In this document: positions 19,855-29,650 of the stretch, in pieces
Position numbering within the stretch: position 1 is the stretch's first letter
How the letters are laid out: the number at the start of each line of letters is the position of its first letter
Source: Schistocerca nitens
Lineage: Eukaryota > Arthropoda > Insecta > Orthoptera > Acrididae
Direction of reading: 5' to 3'
NCBI RefSeq assembly: GCF_023898315.1
Contig: NC_064619.1
Location: 500,064,594-500,128,593, forward strand
Length of the DNA stretch: 64,000 bases
Translations under genes and position numbers: made by a program
Notes under the pieces: generated by a model
Told to the model about the DNA's origin: nothing
Seen by the model: only the letters and a program-made list of their open reading frames with translations
The model's database searches: none

Positions 19855-21499
19855 CGAGAGGTGTCTATAAAATAACAGGACTGATGGTGTCACACAGTAA
19901 GTACGCATGCGCGAAAGACGAACGACCAACAGCTGCGGAGCGTGAAGCCTTCTCAGTCGAATGTATCTCTGGTGCCTGTAGAAAAATCATTATGGTCGTG
20001 GCCTTCGTGTGCGTAAGAGCTGTTATTTTCTTTTGCTGAAAAATTGATAAGTATAATAATAGAGCAACGAATTGACGTGAAAAAACTGCTATTGGAACCT
20101 ATCTTTTATTAAAAGAAATGTACGGTAAAGACTGTTTTTCACGTATGAGTATCTTTCAGTGGTTCAAGCGTTTCTAACATGGCCGACAAGATGTTGAAGA
20201 TGACACACGGCCGAGACGCCCTTCAACATCGAAAATTGATGAAAATATCGAAAAAATAGGTACCCGATTCGATGTGACTGTCGGTTGAATATTCGTCCGA
20301 TTGCTGAAACTGCAGGAATTGATAAAGATAAAAGATTTCTTCTGCTTCGATCATCATCGTTGATAAAGAATGCTTAAGGCAAATAACATATTTAACACGA
20401 AAAAACTTTTCCCAATCGAACAAACAGAATCTCGAGAAAATGTTTGCACTGACGCTTTGAAAACTGCTGAAAATGATCCTAATTTCTAGGAAAGAATGAT
20501 AGCATGTGACGAATGTTGGTTATTCACTTACGCCGAGCAACTAAGCGCCAGTCCATGCACCGATAGCGCCCAACTTCATCGAGGGAGAGAAAAGCTCAAA
20601 TGAGAAAATCGAGACTCAAAGCGAAGATGACAGATTTTTTTTTTCGATCTGTATGGCATTGTGTACCTGCACAGGATTCCTGAAAGTTAAACTATAAGCA
20701 TTACTACCTTGAGGCTACTGCTCAGCTCCGTGAGAAAATAAGGAAACGACTCGAATTGCGGAAGAGCAAGTCATGGCTTCTGCATCAAGACAACGCACCG
20801 TCTTAAAGCGCATTCTCTATTGAGAGGTTTTATGGCGAAGTGTAGCATCGAGAATTCCATATTCCATTGCTAGAGGCACTCCGTCTTCAGGCCACAAGTG
20901 GCCCATCGGGACCATCCGACCGCCGTGTCATCCTCAAGATGAGGATGCGGATAAGTGTGGTCAGCACACCGCTCTCCCGTTCGTTATGATGGTTTTCTTT
21001 GACCGTTGCCGCTACTATTCGGTCGAGTAGCTCCTCAATTGGCATCACGAGGCTGAGTGCACCCCGAAAAATGGCAACAGCGCATGGTAGCTGGATGGTC
21101 ACCCATCCAAGTGCCGGCCACGCCCGACAGCGCTTAACTTCGGTGATCTCACGGGAACCGGTGTATCCACTGTGGCAAGGCCGTTGCCCCATTGCTAGAC
21201 CACCAATTTTATTCGCTTGACCTAGCACCATATGACTTTGATCTATTCCCCAAGGTCAAATCCGCATTAAAAGGAACAAAACTTCGGACCGGTGAAACCG
21301 TGAAAGAAAAAGTGGCACTCGTTTCTAGGAACTCGCAGAGGAAGACCTGCAAGCACTGTTTCCAAGAATAGCAAATTCGCCAGGGGTGTTTTCGGGACAG
21401 AGGAGGGGAGCATACTAAAGGTGACAGTAACGAAATATGTATGTTTCTGAAATAAAATGTTGTACAGCAATACTCTCGTTATTTTCTAGCGACACCTCG
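19855..21499 (+). mobile_element. mariner-like element, split by a 5S SINE
   Basis: Left end CGAGAGGTGTCTATAAAATA at 19855 and right end at 21499 (inverse CGAGGTGTCGCTAGAAAATA) form the inverted repeats, flanked by TA at 19853-19854 and 21500-21501. Removing the SINE leaves about 1.32 kb, the usual mariner length. Coding pieces in order: EMYGKDCFSRMSIFQWFKRF-type text at about 20110-20180, then DDTRPRRPSTSKIDENIEKI at 20192-20250, a damaged first-Asp region near 20500, FFFDLYGIVYLHRI at about 20640-20680, then (after the SINE) a third-Asp tract around 21205-21260 and FPRIANSPGVFSGQRRGAY near 21360-21415. Many stops; transposase dead. Confidence 0.88.
20875..21188 (-). mobile_element. 5S rRNA-derived SINE
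   Basis: On the minus strand from 21188 the head reads GGCAACGGCCTTGCC, ACACCGGTTCCCGTGAGATC, ACCGAAGTTAAGCGCTGTCG and ACTTGGATGGGTGACC, closing with GCGCTGTTGCC near 21070. That is an almost full-length 5S rRNA (about 119 nt) with its internal polymerase III control region. A non-5S body follows (CTCGTGATGCCAATTGAGGA to CACTTGTGGCCTGAAGACGG). Target duplication CCATTGCTAGA at 20864-20874 and 21189-21199, inside a mariner transposase. It is a SINE3-type element, not a functional 5S gene. Confidence 0.95.
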
Positions 21500-21694
21500 T
21501 ATGCGTAGGCGTGGAAATACTGGAATATGAGCTTGGTACGTTATTCATGGTGGTCGTAATGGATCTTTCCCTATTTTCCTAAGTGTAAAATGCAAACTTT
21601 TAATAAGTTAATATTTTAACATCGAAGATAGATTTTAGTGGTATGAAGTGTTTTCTGAAAATATTTTTCTGGAGTGTAGCGTTATGAGGAATTG

Positions 21695-21987
21695 ACGTGG
21701 GAGTGAAACGTGGACAATAAAAAGTACAGAACAGAAAGAATAAAAGCTTTTGAAATGTGGTGCTATAGAAGAATGCTGAAGATTATATAGTTAGATCGGA
21801 TAGATACTGCAGAGGTACTGACACTTACTGGGCTAGAAGGAGAGTTCGGTTGGCAGGACAAACCTTGAGGCAGCATGGAACGTTCAGTTTGGTAACTGAG
21901 GGAAATGTGGTTAGGTAAGAACGTAGAGGGATATTGTGTTGAGTATCGTTTAGAGGTTCAAACTGATGTGGGCTGCAATTGTGCAAA
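21695..21987 (+). mobile_element. LINE 3'-end fragment (left part)
   Basis: Plus-strand text GAGTGAAACGTGGACAATAA, then TTTTGAAATGTGGTGCTATA and GAAGAATGCTGAAGATT encodes the LINE C-terminal motifs SETWT- and FEMWCYRRMLKI with frame breaks, the same region seen on the minus strand at 18060-18250. It ends at GGGCTGCAATTGTGCAAA, where a Tc1 element is inserted at TA. The continuation TGAAGAGAGGTGCACACGAG lies at 23366. Confidence 0.7.
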
Positions 21988-21989
21988 TA

Positions 21990-23363
21990 CACTACTGGCC
22001 ACTAAAATTGCTACACCACGAAGATGACTTGCTACAGACGGGAAATTTAAACGTCAGGAAGAAGATGCAGTGATATGCAAATGATTAGCTTTTCAGAGCA
22101 TTCACACAAGTTTGGCGCCGGTGTCGACACCTATAACGTGCTGACATACACAAACAGCAGTTTACCGCGGTAGCCTGGTAAACGTTGTTGTGATGCCTCG
22201 TGTAAGGAGGAGAAATGCCTACCATCACGTTTCTGACTTTGATAAAGGTCGTATTGTAGCCTATCGCGATTGCGGTTTATCGTATCGCAACATTGCTGCT
22301 CGCGTTGGTCGAGATTCAATGACTGTTAGCAGAATATGGAATCGGTGGGTTCAGGAGGGTAATACGGAACGCCGTGCTGGATCCCAACGGCCTCGTATCA
22401 CTATCAGTCGAGATGACAGGCATCTTGTCCGCATGGCTGTAACGGATCGTGCAGCCACGTCTCAATCCCTGAGTCAACAGATGGGAACGTTTGCAAGACA
22501 ACAACCATCTTCACAAACAGTTCGGCGACGTTTGCAGCAGCATGGAATATCAGCTCGGACACCATGGCTGCGGTTACCCTCGACGCTGCATCACAGACAG
22601 GAGCGCCTGCGTTGGTGTACTCAACGACGAACCTGGGTGCACGAATGGCAAAAGTCATTTTTTCGGATGAATCCAGGATCTGTTTACAGCATCTTGATGG
22701 TCGCATCTGTGTTTGGCGACATCGCAGTGACCGCATATTGGAAGCGTGTATTCGTCATCGCCATACTGGCGTATCACCCGGCGTTATGGTATGGGGAGCC
22801 ATTGGTTACACGTCTCGATCACCTCTTGTTCACATTGACGGCACTTTGAACAGTGGACGTTACATTTCAGATGTGCTACGACCCGTGGCTCTACCCTTTA
22901 TTCGATCCCTTCGAAATCCTACATTTCAGCAGGATAATGCACAACCGCATGTTGCAGGTCCTGTACGGGCCTTTCAGCATACAGTAATGTTCGACTGGTG
23001 CCCTCTCCAGCACATTCTGCAGATCTCTCATCAATTGAAAACGTCTGGTCAATGATGGCCGAGCAACTGGCTCGCCACAATATGCCAGTCACTACCCTTG
23101 ATAAACTGTGATATCGTGTTGAAGCTGCATTGGCAGTTGTACCTGTACACGCCATCCAAGCTCTGTTTGACTCAATGCCCAGGCGTATCAAGGCCGTTAT
23201 TACGGCCAGAGGTGGTTGTTCTGGGTATTGATTTCTCAGGATCTATGCACCCAAATTGCGTGAAATTAATGACATGCAGTTCTAGTATAATATATTTGTT
23301 CAATGAATACCCGTTTATCATCTGCATTTCTTCTTGGTGTAGCAATTTTAATGGCCAGTAGCG
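21990..23363 (+). mobile_element. Tc1-like element, near full length (1,374 bp)
   Basis: Ends are CACTACTGGCCACTAAAATT at 21990 and the inverse AATTTTAATGGCCAGTAGCG ending 23363, flanked by TA at 21988-21989 and 23364-23365. The repeats continue with GCTACACCACGAAGA against TCTTCTTGGTGTAGC, about 36 bp. The interior is a nearly complete transposase gene with two frame breaks. It lies inside a LINE fragment that reads across the insertion. I recognise the family as common in locusts. Confidence 0.93.
22193..23212 (+). pseudogene. Tc1-like transposase, two frame breaks
   Basis: Start ATG at 22193 gives MPRVRRRNAYHHVSDFDKGR, RIVAYRDCGLSYRNIAARVG and RDSMTVSRIWNRWVQEGNTE, an intact paired-like DNA-binding domain, followed by the GRPR-like RAGSQRPRIT hook. 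A break near 22650 moves the frame; VIFSDESRICL holds the first Asp (22666-22668), then GVMVWGAIGYTSRSPLVHID and FQQDNAQPHVAG with the second Asp (22933-22935). A second break near 23000 precedes SADLSSIENVWSMMA with the third acidic position around 23023. All three catalytic acids exist but in different frames, so decay is recent. The C-terminus MPRRIKAVITARGGCSGY ends at about 23212. Confidence 0.88.
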
Positions 23364-23365
23364 TA

Positions 23366-23410
23366 TGAAGAGAGGTGCACACGAGAGACTAGAGCATTGA
23401 GCTACAATAA
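23366..23410 (+). mobile_element. LINE 3'-end fragment (right part)
   Basis: Continuation of the LINE remnant at 21695-21987 after the Tc1 insertion: GAAGAGAGGTGCACACGAG corresponds to the LINE tract encoding EMKR-A-E just before its stop. Too short to stand alone; the call depends on the reading across the insertion. Confidence 0.5.
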
Positions 23411-24430
23411 ACTATTCTTCGAAATGAAAACCACAGGAACAACACATTTTCATTGGAGACAGCAATCTGAAACCATTATTGCTGTTGTATTTGGCTTTAG
23501 CGTAAATGACGGTGCGATCCAGTTTGAGCCTTTGTGTTGACTGTAGAAGGGTCCCTGTCGCTACAGTCTTCCAGTTGGTTTGCTCGCACGCGGAGCGGAC
23601 CTCCTGCAGCCCGGCACAGACTTGGGTGTGTGCTGCACGTAGCGTCCCGGAAGGAAGCGGGCAGATAGCGCCAGACACGGCCGGGACGTTAATTGCTGCC
23701 GTCGCAGCAGACGCCGACGTGCGCGCCACAATTAGCGACACAATGGCAGCAGACCCGTGTCCTGCATAAGTCGGCGCCTCCTCTCGCGTGCGGACTGCAC
23801 ACTACAGGTGGGCGGACTAGGCCCTCCAGCAGACACGTTTCACCACGGTTTTCGTACCACAAGTGTACGAGTGAACAACCAGAAAAAATAAGTCCTGTTC
23901 GCCACAGGCCAACTGTCAAACGAGTATGTGAATGCCAACGGTTCAAAAATAAATGCGAGTGTAATACAAAGAAACGCCGACTTCAGAAGAGAGGTAAAAT
24001 ATAAAAACAATTCTCTATGTAATACCTTGTAACTTTTTTTGTTTTGTTTTGTATACCGTTCTCCTGTTCATGAGCTCCGTGTGTGTATTGTAATGTGAAC
24101 GTACTGCAGTCTGAGCAATGCAATTGGTGGCTTACGTATATGCTACATGAAGAAAAGAGTCACCAAATCCATCTCAATTGTATAATCGTATTCCAGTCAA
24201 CTTTTTCTAAAAACAATTTGAATATCTAAAACTGTATACCTCAGAAGCTATCACGTGATACTCTGTACTGTGTACTGCAGTGGACAGCGTTACAATGCGT
24301 GACGTCACAGTACGTGTCCTGGAATACTAACACACAGAAGTGACAGAGTAGAAATTCAGCATAAAATTATAAACTGAACTTTGAAAGCATAAACGCACAA
24401 AATCCTTCGGATAAAATGCCCTGCAAATTT
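23411..24430. other. Unassigned sequence with a GC-rich patch
   Basis: From about 23560 to 23790 the DNA is CpG-rich (for example GACGCCGACGTGCGCGCCAC at 23710-23729). Overlapping frames on both strands there have no recognised domain. The rest is AT-rich and unrecognised. Confidence 0.4.
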
Positions 24431-24435
24431 ACATA

Positions 24436-24948
24436 TTGTTGGGTTGGCAGAAGAGCCAACACCGTGATACTAGAGGAGGCCGAAATGCACGCCTTTTAGC
24501 TCACGCAGGGTGGCGTAAGGAGGGAAGAACTATACTGACGTGAGGTCTGGAACATGAGAAGGAATTAGAATTTAGAAAGCGGACGTAGCTGGTTTGATAC
24601 TTAACTTTAATCCATTAATGATGAACGTCGCTCTTGACGGTACATGATTCACAATATCAATAGTAACTGAATATGGCGCCTTGCTAGGTCGTAGCAAATG
24701 ACGTAGCTGAAGGCTATGCTAAACTGTCGTCTCTGAAAACGTGAGCGTCTGTAGTCAGTGAACCCTCGCTAGCAAAGTCGGCTGTACAACTGGGGCGAGT
24801 GGTTGGGAGTCTCTCTAGATCTGCCGTGTGGCGGCGCTCGGTCTGCAATCACTGATAGTGGCGACACGCGGGTCCGACGTATACTAACGGACCGCGGCCG
24901 ATTTAAAGGCTACCACCTAGCAAGTGTGGTGTCTGGCGGTGACACCAG
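24436..24948 (-). mobile_element. Solo LTR, second copy of the 1852-2334 family
   Basis: Reverse-orientation copy. From its right end the minus strand reads GGTGTCACCGCCAGACACCA, CACTTGCTAGGTGGTAGCC and CGGCCGCGGTCCGTTAGTAT, matching the LTR at 1852 over its whole length. The left end is TGTTGGGTTGGCAGAAGAGC, a diverged terminus. The direct repeat ACATA at 24431-24435 and 24949-24953 is a candidate 5-bp target-site duplication; placing the ends there leaves one extra base beyond TG...CA on each side, so exact limits are uncertain by a few bases. No internal retrotransposon region. Confidence 0.8.
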
Positions 24949-24953
24949 ACATA

Positions 24954-25520
24954 CCAAAACCGACCATATAAAATTCCGAACCTTGAATCACACAGACACT
25001 AACATGCAACATAACACCGTAAGTGGAAAAATATCTATCTAAAGATTAACACATTCATATGTCTTTTTTTCTCTTTTTGTTATTTATGTGTCGTTGTCAT
25101 TACTATTAAATAAATCAGTGACACTGTTCCACACTGCGAGCACACATATCCATATGTCGTAAAACAACATAGTCTGTACACACTCATGTTCGTTAGCACA
25201 TCACTAGTCACTTATGCACTAAACTGCAGCGGCAGATTACTGTTTACATGCTATTGGTAGCCATTTTGGCGCTTAAACGGATGACAGATATTGTTTTTCT
25301 CTGTGTGGAGCGCCACTGCCGTCTAGCGACTGTACGACGCATACAGTGTGCACTCGTTGTACCACCATAATATTTTACGTAATACATGGAGATTGTTCAC
25401 CATTTTACTTGTATAAAGGATATACATCGTTATTCGTCCTTTTACATACTTCAAGGATATACATCGTTATATATACTTGAAGGTATTCTTTTGTTGCTCA
25501 CTCTTACTGTTAAATTTGTG
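24954..25520. other. Unassigned sequence with a short direct repeat
   Basis: AT-rich. AAGGATATACATCGTTAT occurs at about 25416-25433 and again at about 25453-25470, a short local duplication. Nothing else recognised. Confidence 0.5.
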
Positions 25521-25526
25521 TAGGTT

Positions 25527-25679
25527 AGGCTGGTCCCGGCGGAGGTTCGAGTCCTCCCTCGGGCCTGGGTGTGTGTGTTTGTCCTTAGGATAATTTGGGT
25601 CAAGTAGTGTGTAAGCTTACGGACTGATGACCTTAGCAGTTAAGTCCCATAAGATTTCACATACATTTGAACATTTTTT
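25527..25679 (+). mobile_element. tRNA-derived SINE (family 3), 5' truncated
   Basis: Starts inside the head (GCTGGTCCCGGCGGAGGTTC, B-box GGTTCGAGTCC) and runs through GTGTGTGTTTGTCCTTAGGA to CCCATAAGATTTCACATACA and TTTGAACATTTTTT. Short direct repeat TAGGTT at 25521-25526 and 25680-25685. A-box part is missing. Confidence 0.85.
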
Positions 25680-25759
25680 TAGGTTCTTTATTTCGTCGTG
25701 ATTTATTGTGGTAATTTCGCTATTTAGACCTGTATTTCATCTTTTAACTTTTCGTTCGA

Positions 25760-26320
25760 AACCAGGGCCCAATGGAAGCATCACAGGGAGCCAACACGGA
25801 AAATAGGACGTCAAGTTCGATCAAATGTCGAAGTTTTGCTCACAATTTTTTTCAATTACCGTGTCGTAGTGCATCATGAATTTTTGGCTCAAGGTCCTAC
25901 GGGCATTAAGGAGCATTACCCTGACGTTATGCACCAATTTCGAGAAGCAATACGCAAAAAACATCCGGAATTACCAATTCATGGCTTCTGCATCACGACA
26001 ATGCACCTGCTCATTCATCGTTGCTTGTGACAGATTTTTTGGCCAAAAACAACACGACAGTCATGCCACACCCACCATATTCACCGGACTTGGCCCCCTG
26101 CAACCTTTTCCTGTCCTCAAAACTAAAGAGACCTGTGAAAGGACGAAGGTTTTCAACGATTGAGGAAATAAAAACTGCATCGCTGGAAGTACTTCAGGTT
26201 GTACCAAAAAGTGCTTATGAGAAGTGCTTCGAGGATTGTAAGAAGCGTTGGCACAGGTGTACTGTATCCGACGGCGATGACTTTAAAGGGGACAACATGA
26301 ATACTGATGAATAAATAAAT
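25760..26320 (+). pseudogene. mariner-like transposase, C-terminal half
   Basis: First frame from 25836: TIFFNYRVVVHHEFLAQGPT and EHYPDVMHQFREAIRKKHPE, the mariner core before the second Asp. After a frame change near 25980 it reads HHDNAPAHSSLLVTDFLAKN with the catalytic Asp at 25997-25999, then MPHPPYSPDLAPCNLFLSSK with the third Asp near 26077, and the C-terminal VKGRRFSTIEEIKTASLEVL to the stop at 26314. The second and third catalytic residues are intact; one frameshift and loss of the N-terminus inactivate it. The right outer end may be AAAGTCACCCTACGTTTTGA near 26340. No left inverted repeat seen. Confidence 0.88.
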
Positions 26321-26369
26321 ATTTTTTTCATAAAAATATAAAGTCACCCTACGTTTTGAACACACCTCC

Positions 26370-27918
26370 TATATGAGAGCATTGTGTCGCGAAAGGAACA
26401 GTACACTGGTGTGCAAAACGTAAGGACGGGAGCAACTTATGTATGATGTGTCACTACTAAGTAACATAACTCGATGAAACACTTGTACCATATGTAGTAA
26501 GAACAGCTACAAAGGAGTACGGAATATAATCGAAAGAAATACACCATGAGAAGAACAGAAATAACACTTTTATTCAATGACATTAACTACACTGAAATGA
26601 CCGCGATTCATGATGGTCCCTTGGACGTCAGAAAAGCCGGGACACGGTTCGTAATAGGATATGTGATCACCGCAGACGGTCTGTACTACATCACAAGTTC
26701 CTTTTGTGTACGGTCAAGTTTCATCGAGCTATGTTAATTGGCAATGACACATCATGCGAAAATTACTTTCACCCTTCAACTTTGCGGAACAGCGTATTAA
26801 ACTTTCCATGTAGGCACACGCACCACAAAATTTAAATTTCTTTTATGACGTTCGAATGGTCTTGCCATATTGGCTACATACTCTGAAGTGACTACCGCCA
26901 AATAATGCAACAGTTTTCCTAGCTATTCATTCTGCTGATATCAGTCTTGCTAATCTTAAACGTATGCCAACGGAATCGGCGCTTTACCAGCGTGAACTTA
27001 TGTTTCACAAGCAAGCCATATATATTGATACGGGGCAAGCACAATGAAACATACGTTTTAAATATATTTTAATGTAGAAATCGACGTCCGCAGAACGACA
27101 TTACGGGGTATTCCTGTCAATGCTAGACGTCTCACGAGAGCAGAAATGTGGATGTTGCAAGAATCTGAGAGCACCGCTGTTCCTTTCGAAATTTAATGTG
27201 CTACTACTGGCCGTGGGCCAAACGGGCCAGGACAGACGGGCCTCGAATTGAAACATGTGACATTTGCAAGCGTCTTGTATCTTGTAAAGCTGCAGAACAC
27301 GAATATAATGTCCTCACCAGAGCAAAGAACTTACGACTGTTGAGAAACCCCCCCAGCGTCATGTAGAAACCAGTATTAGGTTCTCCTGATCGGCAAAAGT
27401 GTTACGTAGGCGAAACGAAAGTGTAAATGAAAGGAAAGTAGAATATGAAACCAGTGGAAATGTGATAAGCGAAATTACTTTTTTTTCAGTAATATTTAAA
27501 GAAAAGCGTTCCATATTTTTACAAGAGTTAATAGGTATATTGATCAAGACAAAAAATTTGGTCCTCTAAACATATACTAAGTAGCAAATATTTGTTGAGA
27601 TATCGGCCGTTTCATCCTATGGTCGCTACATATTGACACTAAAGCATTGTTCAATTAGGTTGCCACTCGAAAATCTTGCACATCCTTCACCTATTCTCTC
27701 AAAGAATCGCGAACTTGTGCCAACACACTACGTTGCCCAAGGATTTGGTCGCGTGTTTGGGATCAGAAAACATTATGTATGAATTTTTTTAGCTGCAACT
27801 ATTGATGCTACCACCATTTGGTGTAATTTGTCCCATAGCTTGATCCGTTGAGACATGCAGCGTCAAGTTCGAACACGTTCTGACTTATCAGGCGGCACCC
27901 AGAGACGCCGAGTCGGGC
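26370..27918. other. Unassigned sequence
   Basis: No recognised gene or repeat. Mostly AT-rich; only short frames without motifs. Confidence 0.5.
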
Positions 27919-27921
27919 GTC

Positions 27922-28936
27922 ATGGATTTCGAACAACGCGTGAACATATTAAATTCTGTCTAAAGTTTCAAAGCAGTGCCAAATAAATTCACGACATTTT
28001 GAAAATGGTGTATGGTGACAACGCTGTAACTCTGAACACTGTTTACAAGTGGTATAAGCAATTTAGAAGCGGAAGTGAGTCGGTAGAAGACAAGCAACTT
28101 TCGGGACGTCCATAAACATCAAAAACAGAAGGAAATGTGCAAATAGTGGCAAATATTATTTGTTCAAACAGGCGAATAACTAGCATTTTGTGCAGATTCA
28201 TACAAAGCATTTTAACCGATAATTTGGAAAAGAGACGAGTCAGTTCAAAACTTGTCCCCACGCTTTTGAATAATAAACAGAAGGAAAATCGTGTGTCACT
28301 TTGCACGGAGTTGAAGGATCGCCTTCATTCAGATCCGGACTTCATGTACAAACTGCAACTGGAGATGAAACTTAGGTCTGTGGGTATGACACTGAGTCGA
28401 AAAGTTAGAGTTCCCAATGCAAAGCCACAGAATCTCTTCGCCTTAAAAAGGCACATCGGTCAAAATCAAGTATCAAAGTCATGACTATTGTTTCTTTGTT
28501 TCGGTTTTGAGGGCAAAGTGCGATCAGAGTGCGTTCCAAATGGAACAAATGTAAACGCCATGTTTTACAAGGGCGCACTTTAACGTTTTCGAAACGATGT
28601 ACAAAGAAAGAGGCCAGAAAAACTGGCCAATGGTTTTCTTCTTCATCAGAACAACGCGCCGTGTCACAACTCGCTTTTGATTCGCGAATTTTTGGGTGGA
28701 AAAAATATTCCTGTCTGTCCACATCCACCTTACTCACTAGATGCGACTTCTGGCTGTTCCCAAAAATTAAAACCGTGGTTAAAGAAAAACATTGTGACAC
28801 AATTCCTGATATTGAGAGGGCCACGACAGAGCTGTTGAACGCCCTTCCAAAAGAAGCCTTCCAGTAAATTGCCAGTCATTGATTCAGCGTTGGGGTAAGT
28901 GCATTGCTAGCCAAGGACAGTATTTTGAAGAATATT
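27922..28936 (+). pseudogene. mariner-like transposase pseudogene
   Basis: From an ATG at 27922: MDFEQRVNIKFCLKFQ with a one-base slip, then DILKMVYGDNAVTLNTVYKW and YKQFRSGSESVEDKQLSGRP, the mariner DNA-binding region. Later pieces are ILTDNLEKRRVSSKLVPTLL, NNKQKENRVSLCTELKDRL, RALFSSTRQ-type damaged linker, HFNVFETMYKERGQKNWPMV-type core in another frame, LLHQNNAPCHNSLLIREFLG with Asn at the second catalytic position (about 28640-28695), PVCPHPPYSLDATSGCS near the third (about 28705-28755), and TVVKEKHCDTIPDIERATTE, LLNALPKEAFQ to a stop at 28865. Several stops and a lost catalytic Asp. A SINE is inserted just past its end. Confidence 0.85.
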
Positions 28937-28947
28937 AAATCAAATTC

Positions 28948-29147
28948 AAAATGGTTCAAATGGCTCTGAGCACTATGGGACTTAACTTCTGAGGTCATCA
29001 GTCCCCTAGAACATAGACCTACTTAAACGTAACTAACCTAAGTCCATCACACACATGCATGCCCGAGGCAGGATTCGAACCTGCGACCGTAGCGGTAGTG
29101 CGGTTCCAGACTGTAGCGCCTAGAACCGCTCGGCCACCCCGGCCGGC
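28948..29147 (-). mobile_element. tRNA-derived SINE (family 1)
   Basis: Full-length minus copy: inverse tail AATGGTTCAAATGGCTCTGA, body, inverse B-box GGATTCGAACC, and head ending GGCCACCCCGGCCGGC. Target duplication AAATCAAATTC at 28937-28947 and 29148-29158. Inserted in the 3' part of a mariner remnant. Confidence 0.94.
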
Positions 29148-29399
29148 AAATCAAATTCCATGGAGGTTTAATAATTTGTTTCGTATAAAATTATTCACCG
29201 TATGTTTCGATCACAGCTCGTAAACTGTGGATGTGGTTGTGGAATGCACCAGCGACTTTAAAATGCAGCCAAAGCCAGGAATCTAACGATAGCCAGAAAT
29301 GTAACGACAATTCAGGTAAATAGGGATGCCATGCGGCCGGATTTCCTCGACCAACCCACCACTAATTAAACGTTTGTGTCAGATACTGACGGGTCCACC

Positions 29400-29650
29400 T
29401 CTGGAGCGGTATAGTCAGCGCGGCTGGCTGTCACGCGGAGAAACTGGGCTCCATTGCCGGTATTGCCAGGGGTTTATCCTTCGTGGACTCAATCTCGTGA
29501 GGCCAACTGAAGAGCTACTTGAACGAATAGTATCGGCTCCACGTCACGAAAGCTGAAACAACCAGCAAAGCGGTGTACAGTCCCCACGCCCCTCCATATC
29601 GCATCCAATGACGCGATCGGTCGGTACCGATGGGCCCGCCAGGGCATGAC
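29400..29650 (+). mobile_element. SINE with tRNA-like head and 5S-SINE body
   Basis: The 3' part (CTCAATCTCGTGAGGCCAAC, AGAGCTACTTGAACGAATAG, AGCGGTGTACAGTCCCCACG, CGGTCGGTACCGATGGGCCC) follows the non-5S body of the SINE at 20875-21188. The head before it is not 5S: TATAGTCAGCGCGGCTGGCT and GGGCTCCATTGCCGGT look like degenerate tRNA A- and B-boxes. So two head types share one body in this window. Target duplication not found; 5' limit approximate. Confidence 0.65.
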
